This document shows positions 1 through 5,793 of a DNA stretch of 6,982 nt, piece after piece (positions within the stretch are counted from its first letter, which is position 1; each line of letters starts with the position of its first letter). The notes below the pieces were generated by a model. That model ran no database searches. It was not told the origin of the DNA and was given only the letters and a program-made list of their open reading frames with translations. Source of the DNA: JADJTT01 sp049306275 (GTDB taxonomy: Bacteria > Bacteroidota > Bacteroidia > Chitinophagales > Saprospiraceae). The position numbers were made by a program, and so were the translations under genes. Where the stretch lies: contig JBAQQB010000181.1 of NCBI GenBank assembly GCA_049306275.1, forward strand, positions 1 through 6,982. Direction: 5' to 3'.

Positions 1-48
1 ACGATAAACGATTATAGCTTTTTGTCCACATACCTAATCACTTAAAAC

Positions 49-504
49 ATGATCCGCCTCCTCTCCCTCACCCTCACCCTCATGCTCGCACTAAGTTGCG
101 GCGTCTCGAAAAAAATCTACCAATACGACAACGCCTCCGTCATCCGCATGAGCCGCGGACCTTGCTTCGGAACCTGCCCATTCTACGACATCACTATCGA
201 CGGCACGGGTCTGGCACAGTACAAGGGCAAACGCTTCGTAGAAAAGATCGGCGATTTCACCAAGACCTTCACCCCCGAAGAGACCAACCTGCTCTTCAAA
301 CGCTTCGAAAAAGCCAATTTCTGGGACTACCAGGACGAATACACCGCCGAGGTCACCGACCTGCCCACCACCTTCATCACCTTCGAACACCAAGGCCGCT
401 CGAAGAAGATCAAGTGCTACTTCAATACGCCCGAGCCCCTGGTTGAGCTCCTCACCGAGGTGGAGAGGTATGCGAATATGGAGGGATGGGAAAGTACAGA
501 ATGA
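49..504 (+). CDS. DUF6438 domain lipoprotein (hypothetical)
   Basis: This encodes a 151-residue protein of unknown function, probably a lipoprotein anchored in the cell envelope. Residues 1-16 are a short hydrophobic signal (one Arg, then Leu-rich) ending in LALSC, so Cys17 is the likely lipidated residue; the lipobox is loose, as is common in Bacteroidota. The mature part opens with GPCFGTCPFY (residues 37-46, Cys39 and Cys43), followed by a DGTG turn and a Gly/Lys strand, which is the hallmark pattern of DUF6438. The family has no established biochemical role; the two conserved Cys could form a disulfide or bind a ligand. The ATG at 49 is preceded by an A-rich stretch with no Shine-Dalgarno, and the motif TATAGCTTTTTG at 13-24 resembles a -7 box with two extra bases. 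The gene converges on the outer-membrane receptor gene, and its TGA stop overlaps the first base of the palindrome at 504-565. Family assignment is from motif recognition; function is unknown. Confidence 0.88.
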   Translation: MIRLLSLTLTLMLALSCGVSKKIYQYDNASVIRMSRGPCFGTCPFYDITIDGTGLAQYKGKRFVEKIGDFTKTFTPEETNLLFKRFEKANFWDYQDEYTAEVTDLPTTFITFEHQGRSKKIKCYFNTPEPLVELLTEVERYANMEGWESTE

Positions 505-565
505 GTTGAGAAGTTGAGAAGGTGAGGAGTGGATCTCCACTTCTCACCTCCTCACCTCCTCAACT
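504..565. repeat. Long palindrome made of 8-bp units between convergent genes
   Basis: Two 29-bp arms (504-532 and 537-565) are inverted copies with 25 of 29 positions matching, separated by the loop ATCT. Each arm is itself iterated: the left arm reads AGTTGAGA twice, then AGGTGAGG, then AGTGG. The element fills nearly all the space between the two convergent stop codons (502-504 on the plus strand, 571-569 on the minus strand), so it would form the 3' end of both transcripts. On the minus-strand RNA two of the four mismatches become G-U pairs. Neither side carries a clear T tract, so it is not a canonical intrinsic terminator, although a bidirectional 3'-end or RNA-protecting role is plausible. 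It shares its architecture and unit with the element at 3818-3877. Confidence 0.85.
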
Positions 566-568
566 AAA

Positions 569-3040
569 TCAAATATTATTCTCATTCCCCTCCTTCAAAT
601 CCTCGTTCCTGATGGAGCGGCGGGGGCGCTGCTGCTGCCGCATGTCCATTTTGCCGAAGCGCAGGTTGAAGTTGATGCCATAGGAGCGGAAGGGGATGGA
701 GAAATTGCTGGTTTGGGAGAAATTTTCTCCTTTCAGCTCTGTGTAGAAGTCCTTATTGCGCACGAAAGGCTCCACGATGCGGATGCCGATGGAGCCTTGT
801 TTCTTGAAAATATCGCGGTTGAATCCGAAGGAGAAGAGCGAGAAGGTGGGGGTGATACCCTGCAAGGTCTGCCGGGGCGCGCGGAAGAAGCCGAAAGCTT
901 CCGCTTTCCATACTTTTTTGATCGTCAGCGTACCTGCCAGGTTGCCATTGAGCAGGATGGCCTGGTTTTCGAGCGCCTGCCCGTCGACCACGCCTTCGGC
1001 GTCGTAGGTCAGGGCGTTGATGCCGCCGCGCAGGGTCAGCACTTGTTTGATGGTTGTCGAAATGAACAGATCGGCCCCAAACGACTGGTTTTGGCCGATG
1101 TTGAGGAAGTTGGTTTCCGACACCCCGGTGAGAGAATCGACTGAAAGGTAGCTTTCGATCACGTCGCGGGTGTAGCGGTAAAACACCGCCGCGTTGATGT
1201 TGAAGCCTTTGATGAAAGCGCCATAACTCAGCTCCACCTGGCTCGACAGCTCGGGTTCCAGATAGGGGTTGCCAGTGTTGACGTTGAAGGGATCGGCCAC
1301 CTCCAGGAAGGGGTTGATGTAGTTGAGGCTGGGACGCTGGATCCGCTGCGTGAAGCTCAGCTTCAGGGTGGAGAAGTTCTTGAAAGTGCGCGACAGGATC
1401 ACGCTGGGCAGCAGGTTGTCATAGTCGCTCTGGAAGGGAGCGATCTCCGACTCGTATTCGCCCGCGATGCGGGTGTGCTCGTAGCGCAGGCCGGCCTGGA
1501 TGCCGTATTTCTCCGCAATTTTCGCGGTGAGGGAGACGTAGCCGGCGTAGACGTCCTGGTCGTAGGCGAAGACATCCGTGCCTGCCGGATTGGTGATAAA
1601 CTGCATCCCCGCCCAGTCGTACACCTCGAAACGGTAGTCGCTGTCGATGCGGCGGATCACGGCTTTGGCGCCGGTTTCGAGCTTGATGGCTTTGGAGAAG
1701 GGGTGTACGTAGTCGATCTGCCCCGTGTACTCGGCGTTGAGGCCGTCATTGAGGTTCACCTCCCAGCGCGTAAGGGCGGGATCGTTGCCGTTGAGATCGA
1801 CCTGGTTGATCTCGTTGTCGCGGTTGGAAAAGCTGTTGGTCACCTGGAATGCCGCGACGATCTCCCGCTCGGAGTTGGGGAAGGTGCGGCGGTAGTCGGT
1901 CGTCCAGTCAAAGCCGTTATTGAAGCGGTTGTTGATGTTGGTCCGCTCAAACGCCCGGACCAACTCATCGCTAAACGTGCCTGCGGTAGCCCCGTCAAGC
2001 CAGTTATTGAACCCGTTGTAGCGAATGTTGGAGGAGATGCTGTTAAAGGCGTTGAAGTCGTAATACCCGCTAAAAGAGCCATTGTACCCCAGCACCGTGC
2101 TGGTGGAGGAGCCTTCCTGGTTCACCACCCGGGTGAAGTTGGGTAAATAATCTTCCCGGTTGAAAGTTTGGGAAGCGAGGCGCGGCCAGGAGAAGAAGGT
2201 ATTCCCGTTGCCGTTGATGCCCATGCGGCCCTTGGCCAGGCTCAGGTTGAGACCCGCGCTGTTCTGCCGCGTGCCGATCGAGCTGTTGACCGATCCGCTG
2301 AAGCCTTCTATGCTTTTCTTTTTGGTAATGATATTGATGATGCCCGCGCTGCCTTCGGCGTCATACCTCGCCCCCGGCGTGGTGATGACCTCCACCGACT
2401 TGATCTGGTCGGCCGGGATGGTCTTGAGCGCGTCGGCGATACTGGCTGCGAAAATGCCCGAGGGGCGTCCGTTAATCAGTATCTGCACATTGGAAGAGCC
2501 TCTCAGCGAAACGTTGCCGTCGAGGTCGACCGACAGGAGGGGCACTCTTCGCAGCACCTCTGCTGCGTCGCCCCCGGCGGTACTGACGTCCTTTTCAGCG
2601 TTGTAAACGATCTTGTCGATCTTGTTCTCCACCAGTGCTGCCTCACCTGTTACAGTCACTTCCGTCAGTTGAATATTTTCCGAAGCAAGAAGTATCTGCC
2701 CCAGGTCTGCATCGGGCTTTTCCAGCGTCAGGGCCACTGCGGGAATGATGCGCGTGGCATACCCCAGGAAGGTAATCCGCACCGTATAGCTGCCATTGGA
2801 AATGTCGTTGAGCCTGAACTGCCCTTTTTCATTGGTGATATCGCCGGTGATCTGCTTCTCGCCTTTAGCGTCGAGCAGTTCAATCGTAGCAAACTCCACC
2901 GGCGTGCCCTGCACCGAATCGACCACCATACCGGTGACGCGGCCTTTGATCGAGGGGCCCTGTTTGCCCTGGGCAAAGGGCGGCTGCGCAAAAAGCTGAA
3001 TAGCAGGAAGCAGCAGCAGGAGTAGCAAAATCCTTTTCAT
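569..3040 (-). CDS. TonB-receptor-like outer-membrane beta-barrel protein
   Basis: This encodes an 823-residue outer-membrane protein of the family with an N-terminal carboxypeptidase-regulatory-like domain and a C-terminal 'outer membrane protein beta-barrel' domain (OMP_b-brl_3 type). I chose the ATG at 3040 because it begins a perfect signal peptide, MKRILLLLLLLPAIQLFAQ, with cleavage expected after the last Ala-Gln. The more upstream in-frame ATG at 3088 would bury this signal and lies upstream of a possible -7 box. Domains: regulatory-like Ig fold at about residues 31-106 (IKGRVTG to FLGYATR); plug-like region at about 137-240, including VPLLSVDLDGNVSLRG and the conserved GSAGIINIITKK; then a barrel of alternating aromatic strands to about residue 805, ending in INFNLRFGKM with a charged tail. 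It probably imports or binds a ligand using energy from TonB, but the substrate is not readable. No SusD-like partner is nearby and the length is below that of SusC proteins, so a polysaccharide-locus role is not supported. No truncation or frameshift is seen. Confidence 0.95.
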   Translation of the reverse strand: MKRILLLLLLLPAIQLFAQPPFAQGKQGPSIKGRVTGMVVDSVQGTPVEFATIELLDAKGEKQITGDITNEKGQFRLNDISNGSYTVRITFLGYATRIIPAVALTLEKPDADLGQILLASENIQLTEVTVTGEAALVENKIDKIVYNAEKDVSTAGGDAAEVLRRVPLLSVDLDGNVSLRGSSNVQILINGRPSGIFAASIADALKTIPADQIKSVEVITTPGARYDAEGSAGIINIITKKKSIEGFSGSVNSSIGTRQNSAGLNLSLAKGRMGINGNGNTFFSWPRLASQTFNREDYLPNFTRVVNQEGSSTSTVLGYNGSFSGYYDFNAFNSISSNIRYNGFNNWLDGATAGTFSDELVRAFERTNINNRFNNGFDWTTDYRRTFPNSEREIVAAFQVTNSFSNRDNEINQVDLNGNDPALTRWEVNLNDGLNAEYTGQIDYVHPFSKAIKLETGAKAVIRRIDSDYRFEVYDWAGMQFITNPAGTDVFAYDQDVYAGYVSLTAKIAEKYGIQAGLRYEHTRIAGEYESEIAPFQSDYDNLLPSVILSRTFKNFSTLKLSFTQRIQRPSLNYINPFLEVADPFNVNTGNPYLEPELSSQVELSYGAFIKGFNINAAVFYRYTRDVIESYLSVDSLTGVSETNFLNIGQNQSFGADLFISTTIKQVLTLRGGINALTYDAEGVVDGQALENQAILLNGNLAGTLTIKKVWKAEAFGFFRAPRQTLQGITPTFSLFSFGFNRDIFKKQGSIGIRIVEPFVRNKDFYTELKGENFSQTSNFSIPFRSYGINFNLRFGKMDMRQQQRPRRSIRNEDLKEGNENNI

Positions 3041-3071
3041 GGGTGATAATTGGGTGTGTTCTATTGTCATT

Positions 3072-3079
3072 GAAATGTA
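3072..3079 (-). promoter_or_regulatory. Possible -7 box for the outer-membrane receptor gene
   Basis: Read on the minus strand this is TACATTTC, seven of eight positions of the Bacteroidota -7 element TAnnTTTG. It would give a start near 3067 and a leader of about 27 bases before the ATG at 3040, which supports that ATG over the one at 3088. I see no matching -33 TTTG, so the call is weak. Confidence 0.3.
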
Positions 3080-3153
3080 AGGATGCAAGGAATAGAATGT
3101 TTCAGGGGAGAAAAAGTTTTTGGGCAGTGTCTATATTTCGAAACGGCGCCTCA

Positions 3154-3274
3154 TTTGTGGCTGATAACCAAAGAGATATCGAGGTGACACCTCGCTTGTC
3201 GCTGATAATCAAGGAGAAAGGAGGTGACACCTCGCATAGTGCTGGTTATCAGCCACAAACGAGGTGTCACCTCG
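3154..3274. repeat. Array of three 15-bp palindromes at exact 40-bp phase
   Basis: Three copies of the palindrome CGAGGTGWCACCTCG lie at 3180-3194, 3221-3233 (core 13 bp) and 3260-3274, with centres at 3187, 3227 and 3267, exactly 40 bp apart. Between and beside them are three copies of a 17-bp box: TTTGTGGCTGATAACCA at 3154-3170, a variant CTTGTCGCTGATAATCA at 3195-3211, and a perfect inverted copy of the first at 3243-3259. Boxes two and three sit 16 bp from the centres of the first and third palindromes and point toward each other, so the right part is roughly mirror-symmetric. The array lies about 115-235 bp upstream of the receptor ATG on one side and just upstream of the candidate promoter at 3329 on the other. 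It may be a multi-site operator, a dispersed intergenic repeat, or part of a mobile-element remnant; the sequence alone does not decide. Confidence 0.85.
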
Positions 3275-3289
3275 GAAATTTGCACAGAA

Positions 3290-3307
3290 ATACCCATTTC
3301 AGGGTAT
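3290..3307. promoter_or_regulatory. Dyad ATACCC-N6-GGGTAT upstream of a candidate promoter
   Basis: A perfect 6+6 dyad with a 6-bp spacer, centred about 42 bp upstream of the expected start of transcription from the -7 box at 3329-3336. A further TACCC half-site lies at 3324-3328 directly before that box. Position and symmetry suit a regulator site, but no regulator can be named. Confidence 0.3.
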
Positions 3308-3328
3308 ATCCCATTCACTTTTTTACCC

Positions 3329-3336
3329 TATTTTTG
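3329..3336 (+). promoter_or_regulatory. -7 box TATTTTTG, candidate promoter of the structured tract
   Basis: This is an exact match to the Bacteroidota -7 element TAnnTTTG in an AT-rich intergenic setting. A transcript would start near 3340-3341 and run into the hairpin-rich tract that ends in the terminator at 3773-3817. No convincing -33 TTTG is seen at normal spacing. Such a box is expected a few times by chance in a window this size, so its placement is the main support. Confidence 0.4.
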
Positions 3337-3340
3337 CCTG

Positions 3341-3817
3341 TGGAAGCTAGAAAGCACCTCCATGCTTTCCCGCAAAATGTCCAAAAACTGATTATCCCAT
3401 GAAACAACCGGTTTACACAACCAGCCTGTTTACCCGTTCCGGGTATCGACGTTTCCAATTATTGATCTAGCGGCTTTCTCCTGAAGGAATACCTCCTTCG
3501 GGCTCTCGCATTTACGCGGAAACGTAACCTTAGGCCAAAAAAAATTCAGGGATCTCAGCTTTTGAAAAAGAATTGATTTTTCCGGTGACGGTGGGGTAGA
3601 TGTCACCGGAGCTCCCAAACATTATTAGTTGAAGGGACTAATAATACCTTGAAAGCCCGGGATGGTGAGAAAACTAACCATCCGTAAAGGCCGACAAGCG
3701 TTGTTGGGGGCTCCCTTTTTTACTCCACCTCCACCGCCTTTTTCATAGCATAGTCAAATACTCCGTGAAGCTGGGCTGTCCCATAGGTGAGAAACTGGGG
3801 ACAGCCCTTTGTTTTTT
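3341..3817 (+). ncRNA. Candidate structured non-coding RNA (class unknown)
   Basis: About 470 bases between an exact -7 box and a strong intrinsic terminator hold no convincing protein gene but carry a string of local hairpins on the plus strand. They are: 3350-3369 (GAAAGC stem); 3431-3445 (TACCCG, loop TTC); 3480-3502 (9 bp including one G-U, CCTGAAGGA with TCCTTCGGG); 3512-3527 (TTACG); 3581-3610 (9 bp, TCCGGTGAC with GTCACCGGA); 3621-3645 (9 bp, ATTATTAGT with ACTAATAAT); 3660-3683 (7 bp, GGATGGT with ACCATCC); 3691-3707 (CCGACAA, one G-U, loop GCG). After these comes GGGCTCCC plus six T's at 3708-3721, a possible internal 3' end, and then the main terminator. I checked for signature motifs of tmRNA, RNase P RNA, SRP RNA, 6S RNA and common riboswitches and recognised none. 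A 23-codon frame, MKQPVYTTSLFTRSGYRRFQ and three more residues, runs from ATG 3399 to TAG 3470 and might be a leader peptide or chance. The tract could alternatively be a degraded mobile element. Strand is chosen from the terminator's T tract. Confidence 0.4.
3773..3817 (+). terminator. Strong intrinsic terminator, plus strand
   Basis: A perfect 10-bp GC-rich stem, GGGCTGTCCC at 3773-3782 with GGGACAGCCC at 3798-3807, encloses a 15-base loop and is followed directly by TTTGTTTTTT (3808-3817). The T tract lies only on the plus-strand side, so it should end rightward transcription coming from the intergenic tract. It also prevents that transcript from running far antisense into paaD. Confidence 0.75.
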
Positions 3818-3877
3818 AAGTTTAGAAGTTTATAAGGGTATAAGTTTAAACTTCTAACCTTATAAACTTCTAAACTT
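3818..3877. repeat. 60-bp near-perfect palindrome made of 8-bp units, after paaD
   Basis: Two adjacent 30-bp arms (3818-3847 and 3848-3877) are inverted copies with 28 of 30 positions matching and no spacer. After one extra A, the left arm reads AGTTTAGA, AGTTTATA, AGGGTATA, AGTTT, so it is iterated with an 8-base period. The right end lies one base from the paaD stop codon (3881-3879 on the minus strand), so it would form the first 3'-UTR hairpin of the paaD mRNA. The minus-strand side is followed by A's, not T's, so it is not a standard intrinsic terminator. It is AT-rich where the related element at 504-565 is GC-richer. Confidence 0.85.
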
Positions 3878-3878
3878 T

Positions 3879-4376
3879 TCAATGGCACTTAAAATAATCA
3901 AACGGCTCCAAACAATCCTGGCACTGGTATAAGGCCTTGCAGGCCGTTGAACCAAACTGGCTCAGGAGCTTGCTGTGCGTCGAGCCGCAGCGGGGACAAG
4001 GCACTACCTTTTCATCACTGAATAATGCGCTCTTGTCGCTGGTCTCCTCCACTGGCGGGGCGATGCCGTAAGCCTCCAGCTTGCGCCGCCCGGCTTCCGA
4101 CAACCACCTGGTCGTCCAGGCTGGGGAGAGGACGGTGGTGACCTTCACAGGACCAAATCCCGCGTTTTCTACCGTGGCCCTGATCTCCATCTCGATGGTG
4201 TTCATGGCCGGGCAGCCGGAATAGGTCGGGGTGATCACGATCTCCACGCCTCCCTCGGGCATGACTTTTACTTCCCGCACTACGCCCATGTCGACCACCG
4301 TCAGCACGGGGATCTCCGGGTCGGTGACCGTTTCGAGCAGGGTCCAAATATCGTTTTGCAAATTGGCTGTTTTCAT
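3879..4376 (-). CDS. paaD: PaaD-like accessory protein of phenylacetyl-CoA epoxidase
   Basis: This encodes a 165-residue protein combining an N-terminal MIP18/DUF59 (FeS-assembly) domain with a C-terminal zinc ribbon, the architecture of PaaD (also called PaaJ). PaaD is needed for ring epoxidation of phenylacetyl-CoA by the diiron enzyme PaaABCE and is thought to help mature its metal centre; it is cytosolic. Seen here: TDPEIPVLTVVDMG (residues 18-31), TPTYSGCPA with the conserved Cys55 (49-57), SPAWTTRW (84-91), CPRC (127-130), CQDC (152-155) and the typical ending EPFDYFKCH. The zinc ribbon and SPAW motif separate it from plain SufT-type DUF59 proteins. Length is normal. The ATG at 4376 fits the family start; no Shine-Dalgarno is visible. 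It lies 35 bp downstream of the hypothetical gene at 4412-5752 on the same strand. None of paaA, paaB, paaC or paaE adjoins it, which is unusual, so its partners must be elsewhere or it serves another enzyme. Confidence 0.92.
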   Translation of the reverse strand: MKTANLQNDIWTLLETVTDPEIPVLTVVDMGVVREVKVMPEGGVEIVITPTYSGCPAMNTIEMEIRATVENAGFGPVKVTTVLSPAWTTRWLSEAGRRKLEAYGIAPPVEETSDKSALFSDEKVVPCPRCGSTHSKLLSQFGSTACKALYQCQDCLEPFDYFKCH

Positions 4377-4387
4377 GCTGTTGTAAC

Positions 4388-4417
4388 AAAAAAAGCTGCC
4401 GGGTGTTGCCCTCAGGC
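4388..4417 (-). terminator. Possible bulged intrinsic terminator between the hypothetical gene and paaD
   Basis: On the minus strand GCC, a 3-base bulge, GGG, the loop CAACA, then CCCGGC form a six-pair all-GC stem, followed by AGC and seven T's. The bulge is exactly the TGA stop codon of the upstream gene (4414-4412). The stem is short and bulged, so it could terminate partially, acting as an attenuator between the two genes, or not at all. Confidence 0.35.
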
Positions 4418-5752
4418 CTTATCTTCCGCCTTGACCACGTAGGTCTGGCGCACCATCAGCAGGAATGATTTGGCAAATGCGGGCAAGTTGTCGAACTCGA
4501 GCTGGCCCGTCGGCGAATTCATATCGGGGTAGGTCTTTTCATAGCGGTCCTCGATCTGCCGGATCGCCCGCACAATGGCCTTTTTGTCAAATTGCCCGGT
4601 CGCAGTGTCGTAATAGGCAGGGGAGAAGCCCAGATCGCGGAAATAATCGCTCTCCACCACCTGGAAATACAACAGGAACAGATCCCGCACCGGCTGCGGC
4701 ACGGCGTAGTTGAACAGGCAAAAACCCACGATGTAACCCGGCACGGCCATCGCCACGTCCTGGTAGTTGTTCTCCGCATACCAGTCCATATTCATCAATT
4801 CCCCGTCGATGAAGGCGACGACCTTGTCGTGGTTCACAGGGGCCGTGATGCCGAAAGTGGCCGGCGTCTGGTACATCTCCTTGAAAAAGTCTTCCTTCGA
4901 ACGGTCGAGCAGTTTCTGGAACTCCTTGCGCAGCAGATGCGATTTCTGGATGGCGTTCTTGTCGTCTTTCGCGAAAAACAACCTGTGTATGCGCTCCAGC
5001 ACTTCCATCATGTGGCCCTCGGGCCTGGTCAGGAAGTCGAGCTTGTAGCACAGGTACAGCAGCATATAGGCGATCGAGCCCGGGTATTGCTTCGGGTCGG
5101 GCTTGCCGGCGTCGAGCATGGCAAACACTTTTTTGATCTCCGCCTGAATGTACTGATACTTGACCTCCTTCTCCGCCTCGGGCAAATCCCGGAGATGCTC
5201 TATCTCCAGCGGCTTCAGGGTCGAGAATTCGTCGAGCAGCAGGTCGTCCTGCTTGTCGGCGTTGGTGGCCAGTTCCTTGAGGCCGTAGTAGATCTTGTAA
5301 GGCGAAGCGTCGAGCGAGTAGGTATCGAAAACGATGGAGATGTTGTTCTCGGGGTCGAGGGCGAAACGCGCGTATTTCAACTCGTAGTTCTGGTCGACCA
5401 GGCGGCGCAGGAACCCGATGTTCATCGACTCGGTGCGGGCCACCCTCGCCTCTGCCTTGAAATGTTCAGGGTCGGCAAAGCCCATCACTTTATTGGAACC
5501 CTGAAAAAGCGTGAACACGATCCTGTTCTCCTTTTCTTCAAATACTACATTGCCCTCCCTCTCGTCTTTGAGGTATTGGAAAAAGGTGCGGTAAGACTCC
5601 ATGTATTCCTGCCGCTCAAATGCCTGCAGTGATTTTTCCCAGAAAGCATACTGCTCCGGCTGCTTGTAAGAATCGCTGTAACGCCCGAACCGCACGGGCA
5701 GGTTCTGGTTCTCCGGTTCGCGCTTTCCAAATAGTTTCTCCAGTAGACTCAT
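4412..5752 (-). CDS. Conserved hypothetical protein, possible YbjN-like N-terminal half
   Basis: This encodes a 446-residue soluble protein that I cannot assign to a characterised family. It has no signal peptide and no clear membrane segment. It opens with a short amphipathic stretch (MSLLEKLFGKREP). Residues about 65-175 look like an alpha/beta domain: strands such as NRIVFTLFQGSNKVMGF and NISIVFDT alternate with helices, and the block DASPYKIYYGLKELATNADKQDD (148-170) reads like a conserved core. This pattern reminds me of the YbjN / type-III-chaperone-like fold, but that is inference. The remaining part (about 195-446) is mainly helical with many aromatic and charged residues and holds FGITAPVNHDKVVAFIDGE (300-318). 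The ATG at 5752 follows a -7 box (5785-5792) at a distance giving a leader of roughly 25-30 bases. It may be co-transcribed with paaD 35 bp downstream, subject to the possible terminator between them. It diverges from the GSCFA gene. No frameshift or truncation is seen. Confidence 0.88.
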   Translation of the reverse strand: MSLLEKLFGKREPENQNLPVRFGRYSDSYKQPEQYAFWEKSLQAFERQEYMESYRTFFQYLKDEREGNVVFEEKENRIVFTLFQGSNKVMGFADPEHFKAEARVARTESMNIGFLRRLVDQNYELKYARFALDPENNISIVFDTYSLDASPYKIYYGLKELATNADKQDDLLLDEFSTLKPLEIEHLRDLPEAEKEVKYQYIQAEIKKVFAMLDAGKPDPKQYPGSIAYMLLYLCYKLDFLTRPEGHMMEVLERIHRLFFAKDDKNAIQKSHLLRKEFQKLLDRSKEDFFKEMYQTPATFGITAPVNHDKVVAFIDGELMNMDWYAENNYQDVAMAVPGYIVGFCLFNYAVPQPVRDLFLLYFQVVESDYFRDLGFSPAYYDTATGQFDKKAIVRAIRQIEDRYEKTYPDMNSPTGQLEFDNLPAFAKSFLLMVRQTYVVKAEDKA

Positions 5753-5784
5753 ATCCTTTGGCTTGTATGAGGGTATCGTGTGTC

Positions 5785-5792
5785 CAAATGTA
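5785..5792 (-). promoter_or_regulatory. -7 box TACATTTG for the hypothetical gene (and perhaps paaD)
   Basis: On the minus strand this is an exact match to TAnnTTTG. Transcription would begin near 5780, leaving a leader of roughly 28 bases before the ATG at 5752. No good -33 TTTG is seen. It lies one base from the plus-strand -7 box at 5794-5801, so the two promoters should compete for polymerase. Confidence 0.5.
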
Positions 5793-5793
5793 C

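Noticed and set aside
713..3025. Several plus-strand open frames of 80-285 codons opposite the receptor gene
   Set aside because: They are shadows of the GC-rich minus-strand coding sequence, without signals or family features of their own.
3041..3088. 16-residue N-terminal extension of the receptor starting at ATG 3088
   Set aside because: It would displace an ideal signal peptide and lies upstream of the possible -7 box at 3072-3079.
3154..3274. CRISPR-like reading of the regularly spaced palindromes
   Set aside because: Repeats are only 13-15 bp, there are just three, the intervals contain copies of one shared box rather than unique spacers, and no cas gene is near.
3043..3402. Plus-strand 119-codon open frame
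   Set aside because: It runs through the palindrome array, the dyad and the candidate promoter, starts beside the receptor's ATG on the other strand, and its translation has no recognisable domain or signal.
3430..3618. Minus-strand 62-codon open frame
   Set aside because: It needs a TTG start inside a strong hairpin, has no promoter or ribosome-site support, and its open reading is easily explained by chance within the structured tract.
3723..3815. Minus-strand stop-free stretch with protein-like text (FLTYGTAQLHGVFDYAMKK)
   Set aside because: It is about 31 codons with no usable start until near its end, and it overlaps the plus-strand terminator. It could be the tail of a decayed gene, but the length is too short to claim a pseudogene.
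4592..5632. Plus-strand 346-codon open frame opposite the hypothetical gene
   Set aside because: Long but antisense to a protein with a sound start, promoter and structured composition; its Val/Leu/Gln/His-rich translation is typical of an antisense shadow.
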